DNA from: Marinobacterium sp. xm-d-530
GTDB lineage: Bacteria > Pseudomonadota > Gammaproteobacteria > Pseudomonadales > Balneatricaceae
Length of the DNA: 64,000 nucleotides
NCBI RefSeq assembly: GCF_013283365.1
Contig: NZ_WBYM01000005.1
Coordinates: 1 to 64,000 of the forward strand
Direction of reading: 5' to 3'
Below the pieces are notes generated by a model. It saw only the letters and a program-made list of their open reading frames with translations. It was not told the origin of the DNA and did no database searches. This document shows positions 34,328 through 43,327 of the stretch, one piece after another (within the stretch, counting starts at the first letter, position 1; each line of letters opens with the position of its first letter). The translations under genes and the position numbers were made by a program.

Positions 34328-36600
34328 AGAGAGTCCTCAAGGTTAGTAATGGCGTTTAAAATGGCCTCAGGGGTTGCCGGTGCATCTAAGGTAGGCGATA
34401 TACCATAGCCGGAAACACTCGAAATTGCATCGCGAATTGCACACCAGACAGAGATGCCAAGCATAAAGGGTGGCTCACCGACTGCTTTAGATCTTGCTAT
34501 GGTTGCCGCACTGTTCGGTTTATCCAGCAGTTCGATACTTAGCTTAGTGGGTCGATCACTAATCGCTGGGATCTTATAAGTTGCTGGGGAGTTTGTCAGT
34601 AGACGCCCTTTGTCATCCCACTTAAGCTCCTCACTGGTTAACCACCCCACTCCCTGAATAAACCCACCCTCTATCTGTCCCTTGTCCAAGGCTGGATTCA
34701 ATGAGCTACCCGTATCGTGCAAGATATCGACTCGTTCGATATGAGTGGCGCCCGTTAGTCGATCGATAATGACCTCCGAGCAGGCGGCACCGTTAGCGTA
34801 GTAAAGAAATGGGTTGCCTTGTGCAGAAGCTCTGTCATACCAGATATTTGGCGTTTTGTAGAAGCCTGTGGCAGAGAGCTGAACACGATCCATATAGGCT
34901 GCTTTTACAGCCTCGGCAAACGTGATTGAACTGGCACCCCAGCTCAACAGCCCCTGTTTGAATTCAATCTCTTCGGCACTAATCGATTCGCGATTGGCAA
35001 TGAAATCTGCAATTCGACTCTTCAGGGTGGTCGCTGCGTCATGGGCTGCCATACCATTCATGTCGCTGCCGCTTGAAGCTGCTGTCGGTGACGTGTTGGG
35101 AACCTTGTCAGTTCGAGTGCTGCTCATCTTCACTCGATCGATCTCAATGCCCAATACTGAGGCAACCACTTGAGCCACTTTAGTGTAAAGTCCCTGCCCC
35201 ATCTCAGTACCCGCCTGACTGACCAGAACGGAACCGTCTGTGTAGATGTGAACAAGCACGCCCGCTTGATTGAGATGCTTAACAGTAAAGGAGATACCAA
35301 ACTTCACCGGGGTTAACGCCAGCCCTTTAAGATAACGAGATGAAGCTAAGTTATGTTTAGCTATTTTCTGACGACGACGGTCATAGTCAGCACTCTCTCT
35401 AAGGCGGGTCATGATCTCCCGCAGCGTTGTTCCGTCGACGGTTTGACCATAGTGTGTCTGCTGACCTGAATAGAGGTTCTTAAGCCGTGTATCTAAAGGA
35501 TCCTGTTTACAGTTGCGTGCAATATCATCCAACATCGCTTCAGCCGTGATGACCCCCTGAGGCCCGCCAAAGCCACGAAACGCCGTGTTAGAAACCTTAT
35601 CGGTTCGCCAACGCTCACCAGTGATTTTTGCAGCCGGGTAATAGTAGGCGTTGTCACTGTGGAACATCGCACGATCCACAATGGCATCACTCAAATCTGG
35701 AGAGCAGCCACAGTCGCCATTAATGTCAATCTGTACCGCTTCGATTTGACCATCACTACGGAATCCCACTTGATATTGGTTAATAAAGGGGTGTCGTTTC
35801 CCCGTTACCGTCATATCAGTTGATCTAGGTAGACGAAGTTTTACCGGTTTACCTAGCTTGTGCGCCGCCAGTGAGGCTAAACAAGCCCAAGGCGCTGCCT
35901 GTGTCTCTTTACCGCCAAAAGCGCCTCCCATGCGTCGTACTTCAACAACCACCTCATGAAATGGAAGGCCCAACACTTCAGAGACTAGGGTTTGCACCTC
36001 AGTTGGGTGCTGAGTAGAGCAGAGAAGATGAATACCTCCCTCCTCTGTTGGCACTGCCAAAGAGGCCTGCCCTTCAAGATAGAGATGTTCTTGACCGCCA
36101 ATTCGCAATTCACCAGAGAACTGATGTTCAGATCTGTCCATTGTGGACAGATCGCCTCTCTGCATCACATGAGGAGGACGTACTCGATACGCCTGGGACT
36201 TGGCCTCTTCAATAGAGAGGATTGGCTTAGACTCTTCGTATTGAACCTCAGCCAATAATGCCGCAGAGCGAGCTTGCTTCTCATCCGTAGCCACCACAAG
36301 AAAGATCGGTTGACCGTGAAAAAGCACGTCGCCATCCACTAAAAGTGGGTCACCCGGAAAGACAGGACCGATATCTTTGATTCCAGGAATATCACTGGAC
36401 GTCAGCACGGCAATAACACCTGGAGCCTCTTGCACTGCACTCAGATCCAAAGATAACAGACGGCCTCGGGAGATGGATGCTTGCCCGATGGCAGCAAACA
36501 GGGTGCCTTCAGGTAAGGGAGTATCATCCACATATCGTGCTCTACCCGTCACATGCAACAACGCACTGTCGTGAGTGACTGAAACGCCTACAGGTTTCAT
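34324..36600 (-). CDS. xdhB: Xanthine dehydrogenase, molybdopterin-binding subunit
   Basis: 758 residues, the usual size. The aldehyde oxidase/xanthine dehydrogenase a/b hammerhead domain is N-terminal. Molybdopterin contacts are in RRMGGAFGGKETQA and TAFRGFGGPQG, and AGTEMGQGLYTKV and the catalytic Glu in SKAVGEPPFMLG are in place. It oxidises hypoxanthine and xanthine to urate with the FAD/Fe-S subunit XdhA. Four-base overlaps with xdhA and xdhC show tight coupling. Confidence 0.95.
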   Translation of the reverse strand: MKPVGVSVTHDSALLHVTGRARYVDDTPLPEGTLFAAIGQASISRGRLLSLDLSAVQEAPGVIAVLTSSDIPGIKDIGPVFPGDPLLVDGDVLFHGQPIFLVVATDEKQARSAALLAEVQYEESKPILSIEEAKSQAYRVRPPHVMQRGDLSTMDRSEHQFSGELRIGGQEHLYLEGQASLAVPTEEGGIHLLCSTQHPTEVQTLVSEVLGLPFHEVVVEVRRMGGAFGGKETQAAPWACLASLAAHKLGKPVKLRLPRSTDMTVTGKRHPFINQYQVGFRSDGQIEAVQIDINGDCGCSPDLSDAIVDRAMFHSDNAYYYPAAKITGERWRTDKVSNTAFRGFGGPQGVITAEAMLDDIARNCKQDPLDTRLKNLYSGQQTHYGQTVDGTTLREIMTRLRESADYDRRRQKIAKHNLASSRYLKGLALTPVKFGISFTVKHLNQAGVLVHIYTDGSVLVSQAGTEMGQGLYTKVAQVVASVLGIEIDRVKMSSTRTDKVPNTSPTAASSGSDMNGMAAHDAATTLKSRIADFIANRESISAEEIEFKQGLLSWGASSITFAEAVKAAYMDRVQLSATGFYKTPNIWYDRASAQGNPFLYYANGAACSEVIIDRLTGATHIERVDILHDTGSSLNPALDKGQIEGGFIQGVGWLTSEELKWDDKGRLLTNSPATYKIPAISDRPTKLSIELLDKPNSAATIARSKAVGEPPFMLGISVWCAIRDAISSVSGYGISPTLDAPATPEAILNAITNLEDSL

Positions 36601-37988
36601 ACAGACTCCTTCGCACTGATTAGATGGAAGTGAATGACACGGGCACAGGCTTTGAGGCGATAATCAGCGCTGGCCCTGAGGTCTGATAGAGGTGTTAACT
36701 CGCCTAACGCATCAGTGACCTGATCCAGGGTAATGGATGAGGGTTCTTTACCTTCAAAAGCAGCCATCACACCCAGTGCCAAAACCGGAGTGGCCGCCAT
36801 ACCTCCTAACCCTATTCGCAAAGAGGTTAACTGTCCCTCATGCATGGTGTAATGAGTCGCTACAGCAACGGCAGAGATATCATCATCCAGACGTTTGGAT
36901 ACCTTCTCAAAATGAACCTGGGCCTGATCACCAAGGTTGAAGTTAATCTGACTGATCACCTCATCCGGACTCAACGCTGTCTGTTTATAGCCTAAGAAGA
37001 AATGTTTTAGTGCAACCCTGCGCTCTTGGTGAACAGAGTTCAAAACCAACTCTGTATCTAAGGCGAGCATCAACGGCGCCAAATCACCAATTGGAGAGGC
37101 ATTTCCGATAGAACCCCCCAAGGTCGCGCAATTACGGATCTGTTGTGACGCAAATCGACTGAGCAACTGATCAAGAGCATGAAAACCAGACGCTTTTGCC
37201 TGATTTTTAATTCGACTCAAAGAGACCGCTGCACCGACTGACCAGTGCCCAGCCACAAGGGTTAACTGATTTAAGCCGGCAACCCTATCAGTACTGATAA
37301 GCGTCTCGACCTGTTCAAGCCCCTGAGTCGCCCGCAGCATCCAATCAGTACCACCGGATAACAAAATGGCCTCTGGATGCTCCGATTTCAATTCACAAAG
37401 GGCTTCTAATGTTCGAGGTTGATGGAAACCGACAACGGATGCCGTTGAGTTTTGTAGCTGCTTCAGGGAGTTGATTAACTCAACTTCACACTGAGCAAAT
37501 CGATCTTGGCTGCAATCGGCCAATTGAACCGCTTTAACAATGGGTGAATAGCCGGTGCATCGACAAAGATTGCCGCCTAGGGCTTCATCGATCGCCTCCA
37601 CATCAGGATTGGATTCGTGCTTTTTCAATGCAAGTGCAGAAAGAATGAACCCTGGGGTGCAAAATCCACACTGCGATGCGTGCTGCTCTATAAATGCCTG
37701 TTGCAGTGGGTGTAGATCATCGCCTTGCGCTAGATCTTCAATCGTAATCAGCGCTTTACCAGCCAACTCAGCAGCCGGCATCAAACAGCTATTGACCGCC
37801 TCATACTTAAGCCTTTTATTATCATCTAAAGAGACAAGCACAACCGTACAGGCACCGCAGTCACCAGAGGCACACCCCTCTTTGGTCCCTGTGAGACGTT
37901 TAGATTCACGCAGGAATTCCAATAGAGTCTCGGTATTGGAAAGCGGACTATCCTGCTCAATGGAACCATTTTTCCAGTAACTGATCAT
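36597..37988 (-). CDS. xdhA: Xanthine dehydrogenase small subunit (2x[2Fe-2S], FAD)
   Basis: 463 residues. The plant-type [2Fe-2S] cluster is bound by KEGCASGDCGACT, and the second cluster by QCGFCTPGF and GGNLCRCTGYSPI. The FAD-binding part has LLSGGTDWML and LGGSIGNASPIGDLAPLM, followed by the CO-dehydrogenase flavoprotein C-terminal domain. It transfers electrons from the Mo site to NAD. First gene of the operon. A RutR-type site overlaps a possible -35 (TTGACC) about 50-65 bp upstream, with CACAAT as the -10 after 17 bp. Confidence 0.95.
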   Translation of the reverse strand: MISYWKNGSIEQDSPLSNTETLLEFLRESKRLTGTKEGCASGDCGACTVVLVSLDDNKRLKYEAVNSCLMPAAELAGKALITIEDLAQGDDLHPLQQAFIEQHASQCGFCTPGFILSALALKKHESNPDVEAIDEALGGNLCRCTGYSPIVKAVQLADCSQDRFAQCEVELINSLKQLQNSTASVVGFHQPRTLEALCELKSEHPEAILLSGGTDWMLRATQGLEQVETLISTDRVAGLNQLTLVAGHWSVGAAVSLSRIKNQAKASGFHALDQLLSRFASQQIRNCATLGGSIGNASPIGDLAPLMLALDTELVLNSVHQERRVALKHFFLGYKQTALSPDEVISQINFNLGDQAQVHFEKVSKRLDDDISAVAVATHYTMHEGQLTSLRIGLGGMAATPVLALGVMAAFEGKEPSSITLDQVTDALGELTPLSDLRASADYRLKACARVIHFHLISAKESV

Positions 37989-38037
37989 ATGAATGCTGCC
38001 TGAAGGGTCATATATAATAGACTTATTGTGCTAAAAC

Positions 38038-38053
38038 CTAACCAAGTGGTCAA
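38038..38053. promoter_or_regulatory. Candidate RutR-type operator between divergent purine genes
   Basis: CTAACCA-AG-TGGTCAA matches 12 of the 14 defined positions in the RutR consensus TTGACCA-NN-TGGTCAA. On the minus strand its TTGACC is a plausible -35 for xdhA. A second inverted repeat, ATTTGA-N8-TCAAAT, lies at 38084-38103 nearer the 8-oxoguanine deaminase gene. A RutR-like TetR protein is encoded at 29544-30170. Confidence 0.6.
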
Positions 38054-38162
38054 ATAAATAAACTGACCTTGAAGTTAATTTTTATTTGATTTTTGAGTCA
38101 AATATTGGGTTCAATAGACGACTATTTTTCAATTATTAACAAGCTTTGAGATCCGCCAAAGT

Positions 38163-39527
38163 ATGACAGACAATCTTCGCATCTGGTTATCCAATCCATT
38201 AGCCATCTACACGGGAAACGATGAGGATGCTTCTGGCGGTATTGTTGTCAGTGGCAAGACGATCGTAGAGCTGGTTGCCAAGGGTGAAACACCCGTTAAT
38301 ATTGATCAAACGATTGATGTCAGTGATCAGGTTCTGATTCCCGGTCTGATTAACACCCACCACCATTTCTATCAGACACTGACTCGCGCACTGCCCGCAG
38401 CGCTCAATAAAGAGCTTTTTCCTTGGCTTCAGACGCTCTACCCTGTCTGGGCCAATTTAGATCCTGAGGTTCATCGTGCCGCCACAAAACTGGCACTGGC
38501 CGAGTTACTGTTGTCCGGCTGCACAACCGCTTCTGATCACCACTATCTGTTCCCAGCCAATCTTACTGATGCCATTGATCATCAAGTTGAAATCGGCCGT
38601 GAGATGGGTGTGCGTATGGCGATGACCCGAGGCTCTATGAGTTTGGGCCAAGATCAAGGTGGATTACCGCCTAATACCGTGGTTCAAACAGAAGATGAGA
38701 TCTTGCAGGATTCTGAACGCCTAGTCTCTCGCTATCACGACAGCGAACCCTATTCGATGTCACAAATCGCCTTAGCACCCTGTTCTCCCTTCTCTGTGAC
38801 GACCGAGTTGATGCGTGACACGGCCAGTCTGGCCAAACAACTCAATGTACGACTCCATACGCACCTAGCAGAGACCATCGACGAGGAGAACTTCTGTGAA
38901 CGCTCTTTAGGAATGCGAACGGTAGATTACCTAGAGTCTGTTGGTTGGCTATCCAGTAACACTTGGTTGGCGCACGGCATACATTTTAATGACGAAGAGA
39001 TTGCCCGATTGGGTAAAGCTGGCGTCGGAGTCTGTCACTGCCCAAGCTCGAATATGATGCTGGCATCGGGCATTGCTAAAGTGAAGGAGCTTGAAGCGGC
39101 CGGTTCACCGGTAGGTTTGGGCGTCGATGGTTCTGCGTCGAACGATTGCTCGAATATGATTCAAGAAGTTCGCCAAGCCATGTACATCCAGCGCCTGCGT
39201 TACGGATCCTCTGCGGTCACCCATTTTGACGCCTATCATTGGGGTACCAAAGGCTCAGCGCAGGTATTAGGCCGTAACGATATAGGTGAGCTCGCGGTGG
39301 GCAAAGCAGCCGACCTAGCTCTATTTAAGCTTGATGAGCCGCGCTTTAGCGGTGCTCACGATCCATTAGCCGCCCTGCTGTTGTGTGGGGCACATCGCGC
39401 AGAAGCCGTAATGGTGAATGGCGAGTGGCGCGTTAAGGCCGGTGAGTTAGTCGGTCAAGATATTGAACAGATCATGCATGAACATAAAGAGGCTGCTAAT
39501 ACGCTTGCGGCTCGTGCGATTTCTTAG
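38163..39527 (+). CDS. 8-oxoguanine deaminase
   Basis: 454 residues, amidohydrolase family. It carries the metal motifs NTHHHFYQTLTR, RLHTHLAET, LAHGIHF and HCPSSNMMLASGI, and the GVDGSASNDCSNM motif diagnostic of 8-oxoguanine/TrzN-like deaminases. It would convert 8-oxoguanine to urate, entering the same route as the xanthine dehydrogenase product. It differs clearly from the guanine deaminase at 32265. It starts at ATG 38163 and is followed 9 nt later by gpt. Confidence 0.9.
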   Translation: MTDNLRIWLSNPLAIYTGNDEDASGGIVVSGKTIVELVAKGETPVNIDQTIDVSDQVLIPGLINTHHHFYQTLTRALPAALNKELFPWLQTLYPVWANLDPEVHRAATKLALAELLLSGCTTASDHHYLFPANLTDAIDHQVEIGREMGVRMAMTRGSMSLGQDQGGLPPNTVVQTEDEILQDSERLVSRYHDSEPYSMSQIALAPCSPFSVTTELMRDTASLAKQLNVRLHTHLAETIDEENFCERSLGMRTVDYLESVGWLSSNTWLAHGIHFNDEEIARLGKAGVGVCHCPSSNMMLASGIAKVKELEAAGSPVGLGVDGSASNDCSNMIQEVRQAMYIQRLRYGSSAVTHFDAYHWGTKGSAQVLGRNDIGELAVGKAADLALFKLDEPRFSGAHDPLAALLLCGAHRAEAVMVNGEWRVKAGELVGQDIEQIMHEHKEAANTLAARAIS

Positions 39528-39536
39528 GAGAAGATA

Positions 39537-40031
39537 ATGACACCCTACAGCAAAGACTTTCCCGTAAGCTGGGATGAACTGCACCGAAATGCACGTGCAC
39601 TGAGCTGGCGCCTTCTAGAACAAGGGCCTTGGAATGGCATTATTGCCATCACTCGCGGCGGCTTAGTACCAGCAGCCATCCTAGCTCGAGAGATGGATAT
39701 TCGCATGATCGATACGATCTGTGTCCTTAGCTACTCAAACTCAGACAGTGGTGAAGCTTCTGTTCAGGGGCAGATAGAAGTACTTAAAGGCATTGAAGGT
39801 GATGGCGAGGGGATGATTTTGGTCGATGACCTGGTTGATACCGGCCGCACCGCAAAATACGTTCGCGAAATGCTTCCTAAAGCGCACTTTGCAACTCTCT
39901 ATGCAAAACCGGCAGGCAAACCACTGGTTGATACCTTTATTACTGAGGTCAGCCAAGATACTTGGATTCGTTTCCCTTGGGATATGGTGCAAACCTTTGC
40001 ACAACCACTATCAGAAGTTATCGATAAGTAA
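39537..40031 (+). CDS. gpt: Xanthine-guanine phosphoribosyltransferase
   Basis: 164 residues. The PRPP-binding motif [14 protein letters not shown] and the N-terminal [16 protein letters not shown] match E. coli Gpt. It salvages xanthine and guanine to XMP and GMP, the competing fate to degradation by GuaD and Xdh. TTAGGAGAAGATA gives a strong ribosome binding site. It is co-transcribed with the 8-oxoguanine deaminase gene. Confidence 0.95.
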   Translation: MTPYSKDFPVSWDELHRNARALSWRLLEQGPWNGIIAITRGGLVPAAILAREMDIRMIDTICVLSYSNSDSGEASVQGQIEVLKGIEGDGEGMILVDDLVDTGRTAKYVREMLPKAHFATLYAKPAGKPLVDTFITEVSQDTWIRFPWDMVQTFAQPLSEVIDK

Positions 40032-40159
40032 CTGATTTCAAAATAACTATTATTTTTATTGGGCGTTCTTTTTTACTTAAATAAAACGTCTAAAAATAAA
40101 CCTGCAAAAACAAAATCCTCTGCTAGGCTTAAGCTTTCATATGTTTGGAAGGATTTTGT

Positions 40160-41272
40160 ATGGGTTTTAGTTACCTAGTTTCCTGCCTATCTTTGTTACT
40201 CATTAGCCAACCTCTTTGGGCTAATGAGAGCTCTCTAATGGCTGAGATAAGACTCCACCCCGTCATCTTTTTAGTCTCTGTTACCCTTATCATCATTGTG
40301 CTGGCCACAATGACTCGAACCCTGCAGCTACTTCGTTCACGTGGACATAAGCAGTTTAGACAGCTTAAGCGTGAGCGTCACAAGACACAGCGACATCTTG
40401 CTATCATCGACAAACATATCTTAATGGTGAATACCGATCCAAACGGCAAGGTGACTAAGGCATCTAGCGCCTTTTGCGATCACACGGGATATACAAAAGA
40501 GCAACTTAAATCAGGCACATTAGCTCGTTTAATTCCAGACGAAAACAGCGCAAGTCTGTTGCAACAACGATATCAAGAGGCAAGTCAGAAAGGGGGCGTG
40601 AGTGTTGAGACCCAAGAGAAAAATGCCTACGGTGGACTCTATTGGGTCAAGCTTCAGATCGAGCCTCAATACGACCGAAACGCTAATCTGATTGGATTCA
40701 CCGAGATTCGCGAAGACATTTCGACTCAGAAAAAACTGGAAGAGCTATGGATGACGGACCAGTTAACCGGTCTCTACAATCGTTCGAGGCTAGATGAGCT
40801 ATTTGAAGCAGAGCTGCGACGTGCAAACCGATACGGCACTCAATTTTCGTTGTTGCTGTTAGATATTGATCACTTCAAACAGATCAATGATACCCACGGG
40901 CATCTTGTAGGCGATGACGTTCTCTATGCTGTCGCCAAACTACTTCAGAATAATATTCGTGATGTGGATATATTGGGTCGCTGGGGCGGTGAAGAGTTTA
41001 TGCTGATACTTCCCAACACCAACCAATCTGAAGCGTTGATTCTTGCAGAAAAACTTAGAAACACACTAAGAGATCACCCATTCACACCCGTGAGTAAGGT
41101 AACGGCTAGTATCGGTATCAGTAGTTTTATTGCCGGTGTTGATGCAGATGAGCTATTTAAACGGGCGGATGATGCGCTCTATCGAGCCAAAGCAAAAGGA
41201 AGGGATCGGGTAGAGTTAGGCATGGTCAGCATACCTAACCCTAATGAACAGAGTCGCGATCGCAGTGCTTAA
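40160..41272 (+). CDS. Membrane PAS-GGDEF diguanylate cyclase
   Basis: About 370 residues. A signal-like N-terminus (LVSCLSLLLISQPLWA) and a membrane span (about 35-55) are followed by a coiled linker, a PAS domain (about 85-205, ending GFTEIREDISTQKK) and a GGDEF domain with intact GRWGGEEFMLIL. An RxxD inhibitory site (RDVD) lies five residues before GGEEF, so product inhibition is expected. ATG 40160 follows GGAAGGA at 40147-40153. It makes c-di-GMP and sits next to the EPS region, though its 3' end is convergent with the sigma-54 activator gene. Confidence 0.92.
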   Translation: MGFSYLVSCLSLLLISQPLWANESSLMAEIRLHPVIFLVSVTLIIIVLATMTRTLQLLRSRGHKQFRQLKRERHKTQRHLAIIDKHILMVNTDPNGKVTKASSAFCDHTGYTKEQLKSGTLARLIPDENSASLLQQRYQEASQKGGVSVETQEKNAYGGLYWVKLQIEPQYDRNANLIGFTEIREDISTQKKLEELWMTDQLTGLYNRSRLDELFEAELRRANRYGTQFSLLLLDIDHFKQINDTHGHLVGDDVLYAVAKLLQNNIRDVDILGRWGGEEFMLILPNTNQSEALILAEKLRNTLRDHPFTPVSKVTASIGISSFIAGVDADELFKRADDALYRAKAKGRDRVELGMVSIPNPNEQSRDRSA

Positions 41273-42699
41273 CTCCAACCCTTTATTTTGCGGTAGAGTG
41301 TAGAGGGGCTAACCTCAAGTAACGCGGCCGCTTGAGGGACATTGCCTTTACAGAGTTTGACGGCATTTTCGATGATTTTTCGCTCTAATACATCCAGAGG
41401 TTCAATCTCGTCTAAACTCTGAGCCATCACTTTCGAATAGGGTTTAGACTTCTTAGCGGATTTACTCGTTTGAACCTCTTCTGGCTGTTCTGTTTTGACG
41501 GGTTGGGGTGCCACAATCTCCTGCAGCGAATTTAACGGGGCCGGGAAATCGGCTACACCGACCATACCCCCCTCGTTTAATACAACGACATTACGAATCA
41601 CATTCTGAAGTTCGCGGACATTGCCCGGCCAGTGGTACTCCAGTAGTCTACGCTTAGCTTCATCTTCAAAGCCCTCGAAATACTTGGTCTCTTCACGCGC
41701 GTAACGGTTTAGGAAGAATTCGGCAATCATTAAAATATCATCACCTCGATCCCGTAACGGCGGCAGGTGAACAGGAATCACATGCAGGCGATAGTAGAGA
41801 TCCTCTCTAAAACGACCCGCTTGCACCTCAACCAGAGGGTCTCGGTTCGTTGCGCAGATGAATCGGACATCAACCACCTCATCTGAATTACTGCCCACTT
41901 TCTGGATAATGCCGGTCTGAATGAATCATAGCAATTTGGTTTGCAAATCAAGACTCATTTCACCAATTTCATCTAGAAAAAGTGTACCGCCATTGGCTTT
42001 GCTGGCTGCGCCCTCACGATTGGCACTGGCCCCAGTAAACGCACCCTTCACATGGCCAAAGATCTCACTCTCCATAAGATCTTTAGGGATAGCGGCACAG
42101 TTAATAGCAACGAAAGGGCCTTCAGAACGCGCGCTCTGCTTATGCAGGGCTTCTGCAGTGAGCTCTTTACCTGAGCCACTCTCCCCTGTCACAAAAACAG
42201 ATGCCTTACTGGGGCCCGCACGCTCGATAAGATGATACATATCTTGCATCGCAGGACTGGCACCGATAAAGCTATGAAAGGTCTCACGCTCCCTCTTCTC
42301 TGCCAAATCGACAGGGGCAAAATTGAGCTTTGCCACCTGTGCAAATGCTGAGCTGATCGCTACCTTTAGTCGACGCGCATCAAAAGGTTTTTCTAGAAAA
42401 TCATAAGCACCTAAACGAATGGCATCGACAGCAACATCGATCGACCCATGCGCAGTCATAATAATCACCAACGACTTAATCTGATGCTCAATTATTCGTT
42501 TAAGAAGCTCAAAGCCATCACCATCAGGCAGGCGCAGATCCAGAAGAACGACCTGATAGACCTTGGAATCAAGTGCGGTGTGAGCTTCAGCCAGTGTGGC
42601 GGCGGCATCAACTAGTACCCCCTCCTTCTCAACGTACTGTGCATAGATACGTCGCAGACTGGCACTGTCTTCAACAATTAATACTTGATTCTGAGACAT
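41269..42699 (-). pseudogene. LuxO/SypG-type sigma-54-dependent response regulator, interrupted by in-frame TGA
   Basis: Reading frame 42699-41269 is continuous over 477 codons except for one TGA at 41926-41928 (codon 258). Receiver: D54 in VLLDLRLPDGDG, Lys in FLEKPFD. AAA+: Walker A GESGSGKE, sigma-54 loop GAFTGA, Walker B GGTLFLDEIGEM. Then LDLQTKLL-stop-FIQTG, where the family has LLRFIQTG. The remainder carries ATNRDP, the arginine-finger region GRFREDLYYRLHV, GNVRELQN and a Fis-type helix-turn-helix (AAALLEVSPSTLYRKIKG). CGA to TGA is a single transition. Truncated product would lack sensor II and DNA binding. Start ATG 42699 has GAGGAAA upstream; the Hpt gene precedes it by 24 nt. Confidence 0.9.
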
Positions 42700-42723
42700 C
42701 AGAAATTTCCTCAATTAACTTTA

Positions 42724-43122
42724 TTATGCCGATAGCGCTGATGAAAAACGGTTCAACTCTGCAAGGACAGATTCCAGCTGCGAGGGTACAGAAGGCACAA
42801 ACTGATCAACCGTAGCTTGATCGCCAGATTTGGCTGCTTTTTCTATGCGTTCAGCGGTAGAACGAAGCGTTTCGGCACCAAAGGTTGCTGAGGTACCTTT
42901 CAGTGAATGTGCTTCGATACCTAAAGTCGCTAAATCATTTTCAGACATCGCTTTACTGATTTTTTCTAAACGCTGTGAAGATTCTGATTCAAACACTTCA
43001 ATAAGGCTTGGCAAAAAATCGATCGACGTGTCCTCTAAAAGACGCTCCAGTACTGCAAGATCCAGTACTTCAGAAACCTTTGAAGCAACCGCCTGATCCA
43101 TTGAATCGATGATTTGTCCCAT
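42724..43122 (-). CDS. Hpt phosphotransfer protein (LuxU/HptB-like)
   Basis: 132 residues, all helical. The phosphoaccepting His is H72 in IEAHSLKGTSATFGA. Single-domain Hpt proteins shuttle phosphate from hybrid kinases to response regulators: LuxU to LuxO in Vibrio, HptB to HsbR in Pseudomonas. Here it lies between genes for both kinds of receiver: a LuxO-like activator downstream (same strand) and an HsbR-like protein upstream (divergent). AAGGAG is 8-13 nt before the ATG. A sigma-54 promoter lies about 42 nt upstream. Confidence 0.92.
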   Translation of the reverse strand: MGQIIDSMDQAVASKVSEVLDLAVLERLLEDTSIDFLPSLIEVFESESSQRLEKISKAMSENDLATLGIEAHSLKGTSATFGAETLRSTAERIEKAAKSGDQATVDQFVPSVPSQLESVLAELNRFSSALSA

Positions 43123-43174
43123 TTAACTATCTCCTTAATTAACCCTTCTAAACAGTGAAGGCATAACAGGTGAA

Positions 43175-43191
43175 AGCAAGGTCCATGCCAA
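43175..43191 (-). promoter_or_regulatory. Sigma-54 promoter for the Hpt-activator operon
   Basis: TTGGCATGGACCTTGCT (minus strand) matches 13 of 14 defined positions in YTGGCACGrNNNTTGCW, with the required GG-N10-GC spacing. Start of transcription near 43164, about 42 nt before the Hpt ATG. Confidence 0.85.
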
Positions 43192-43230
43192 CTCTTCTTA
43201 CTGCTTATAAAAAGATCTATTCATAGTGAT

Positions 43231-43243
43231 TCGCAAAATGCAA
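43231..43243. promoter_or_regulatory. Candidate LuxO-type activator site
   Basis: TCGCAAAATGCAA differs at one base from the Vibrio LuxO site TTGCA-WWW-TGCAA. It lies between the divergent sigma-54 promoters at 43175 and 43271, centred roughly 60-75 bp from each predicted start of transcription. Confidence 0.45.
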
Positions 43244-43270
43244 AAAGTCTAGATATTTGATTCAGAGCTG

Positions 43271-43287
43271 TTGGCACGGTTTGTGCT
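43271..43287 (+). promoter_or_regulatory. Sigma-54 promoter for the HsbR-like gene
   Basis: TTGGCACGGTTTGTGCT matches 13 of 14 defined positions, with GG (43273-43274) and GC (43285-43286) correctly spaced. Start near 43298, 30 nt before the ATG at 43328. Confidence 0.88.
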
Positions 43288-43327
43288 TACCCTCTTGCAA
43301 TACGAACTAAACAGACCGAGTTTTAAG

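Noticed and set aside
37555-37980. A 141-codon plus-strand frame opposite xdhA
   Set aside because: Low-complexity Ser/Cys-rich translation opposite the well-supported [2Fe-2S] region of xdhA.
41926-41928. TGA as a selenocysteine codon
   Set aside because: The family has Arg at this position, there is no redox context, and no SECIS-like hairpin is apparent directly after the codon.
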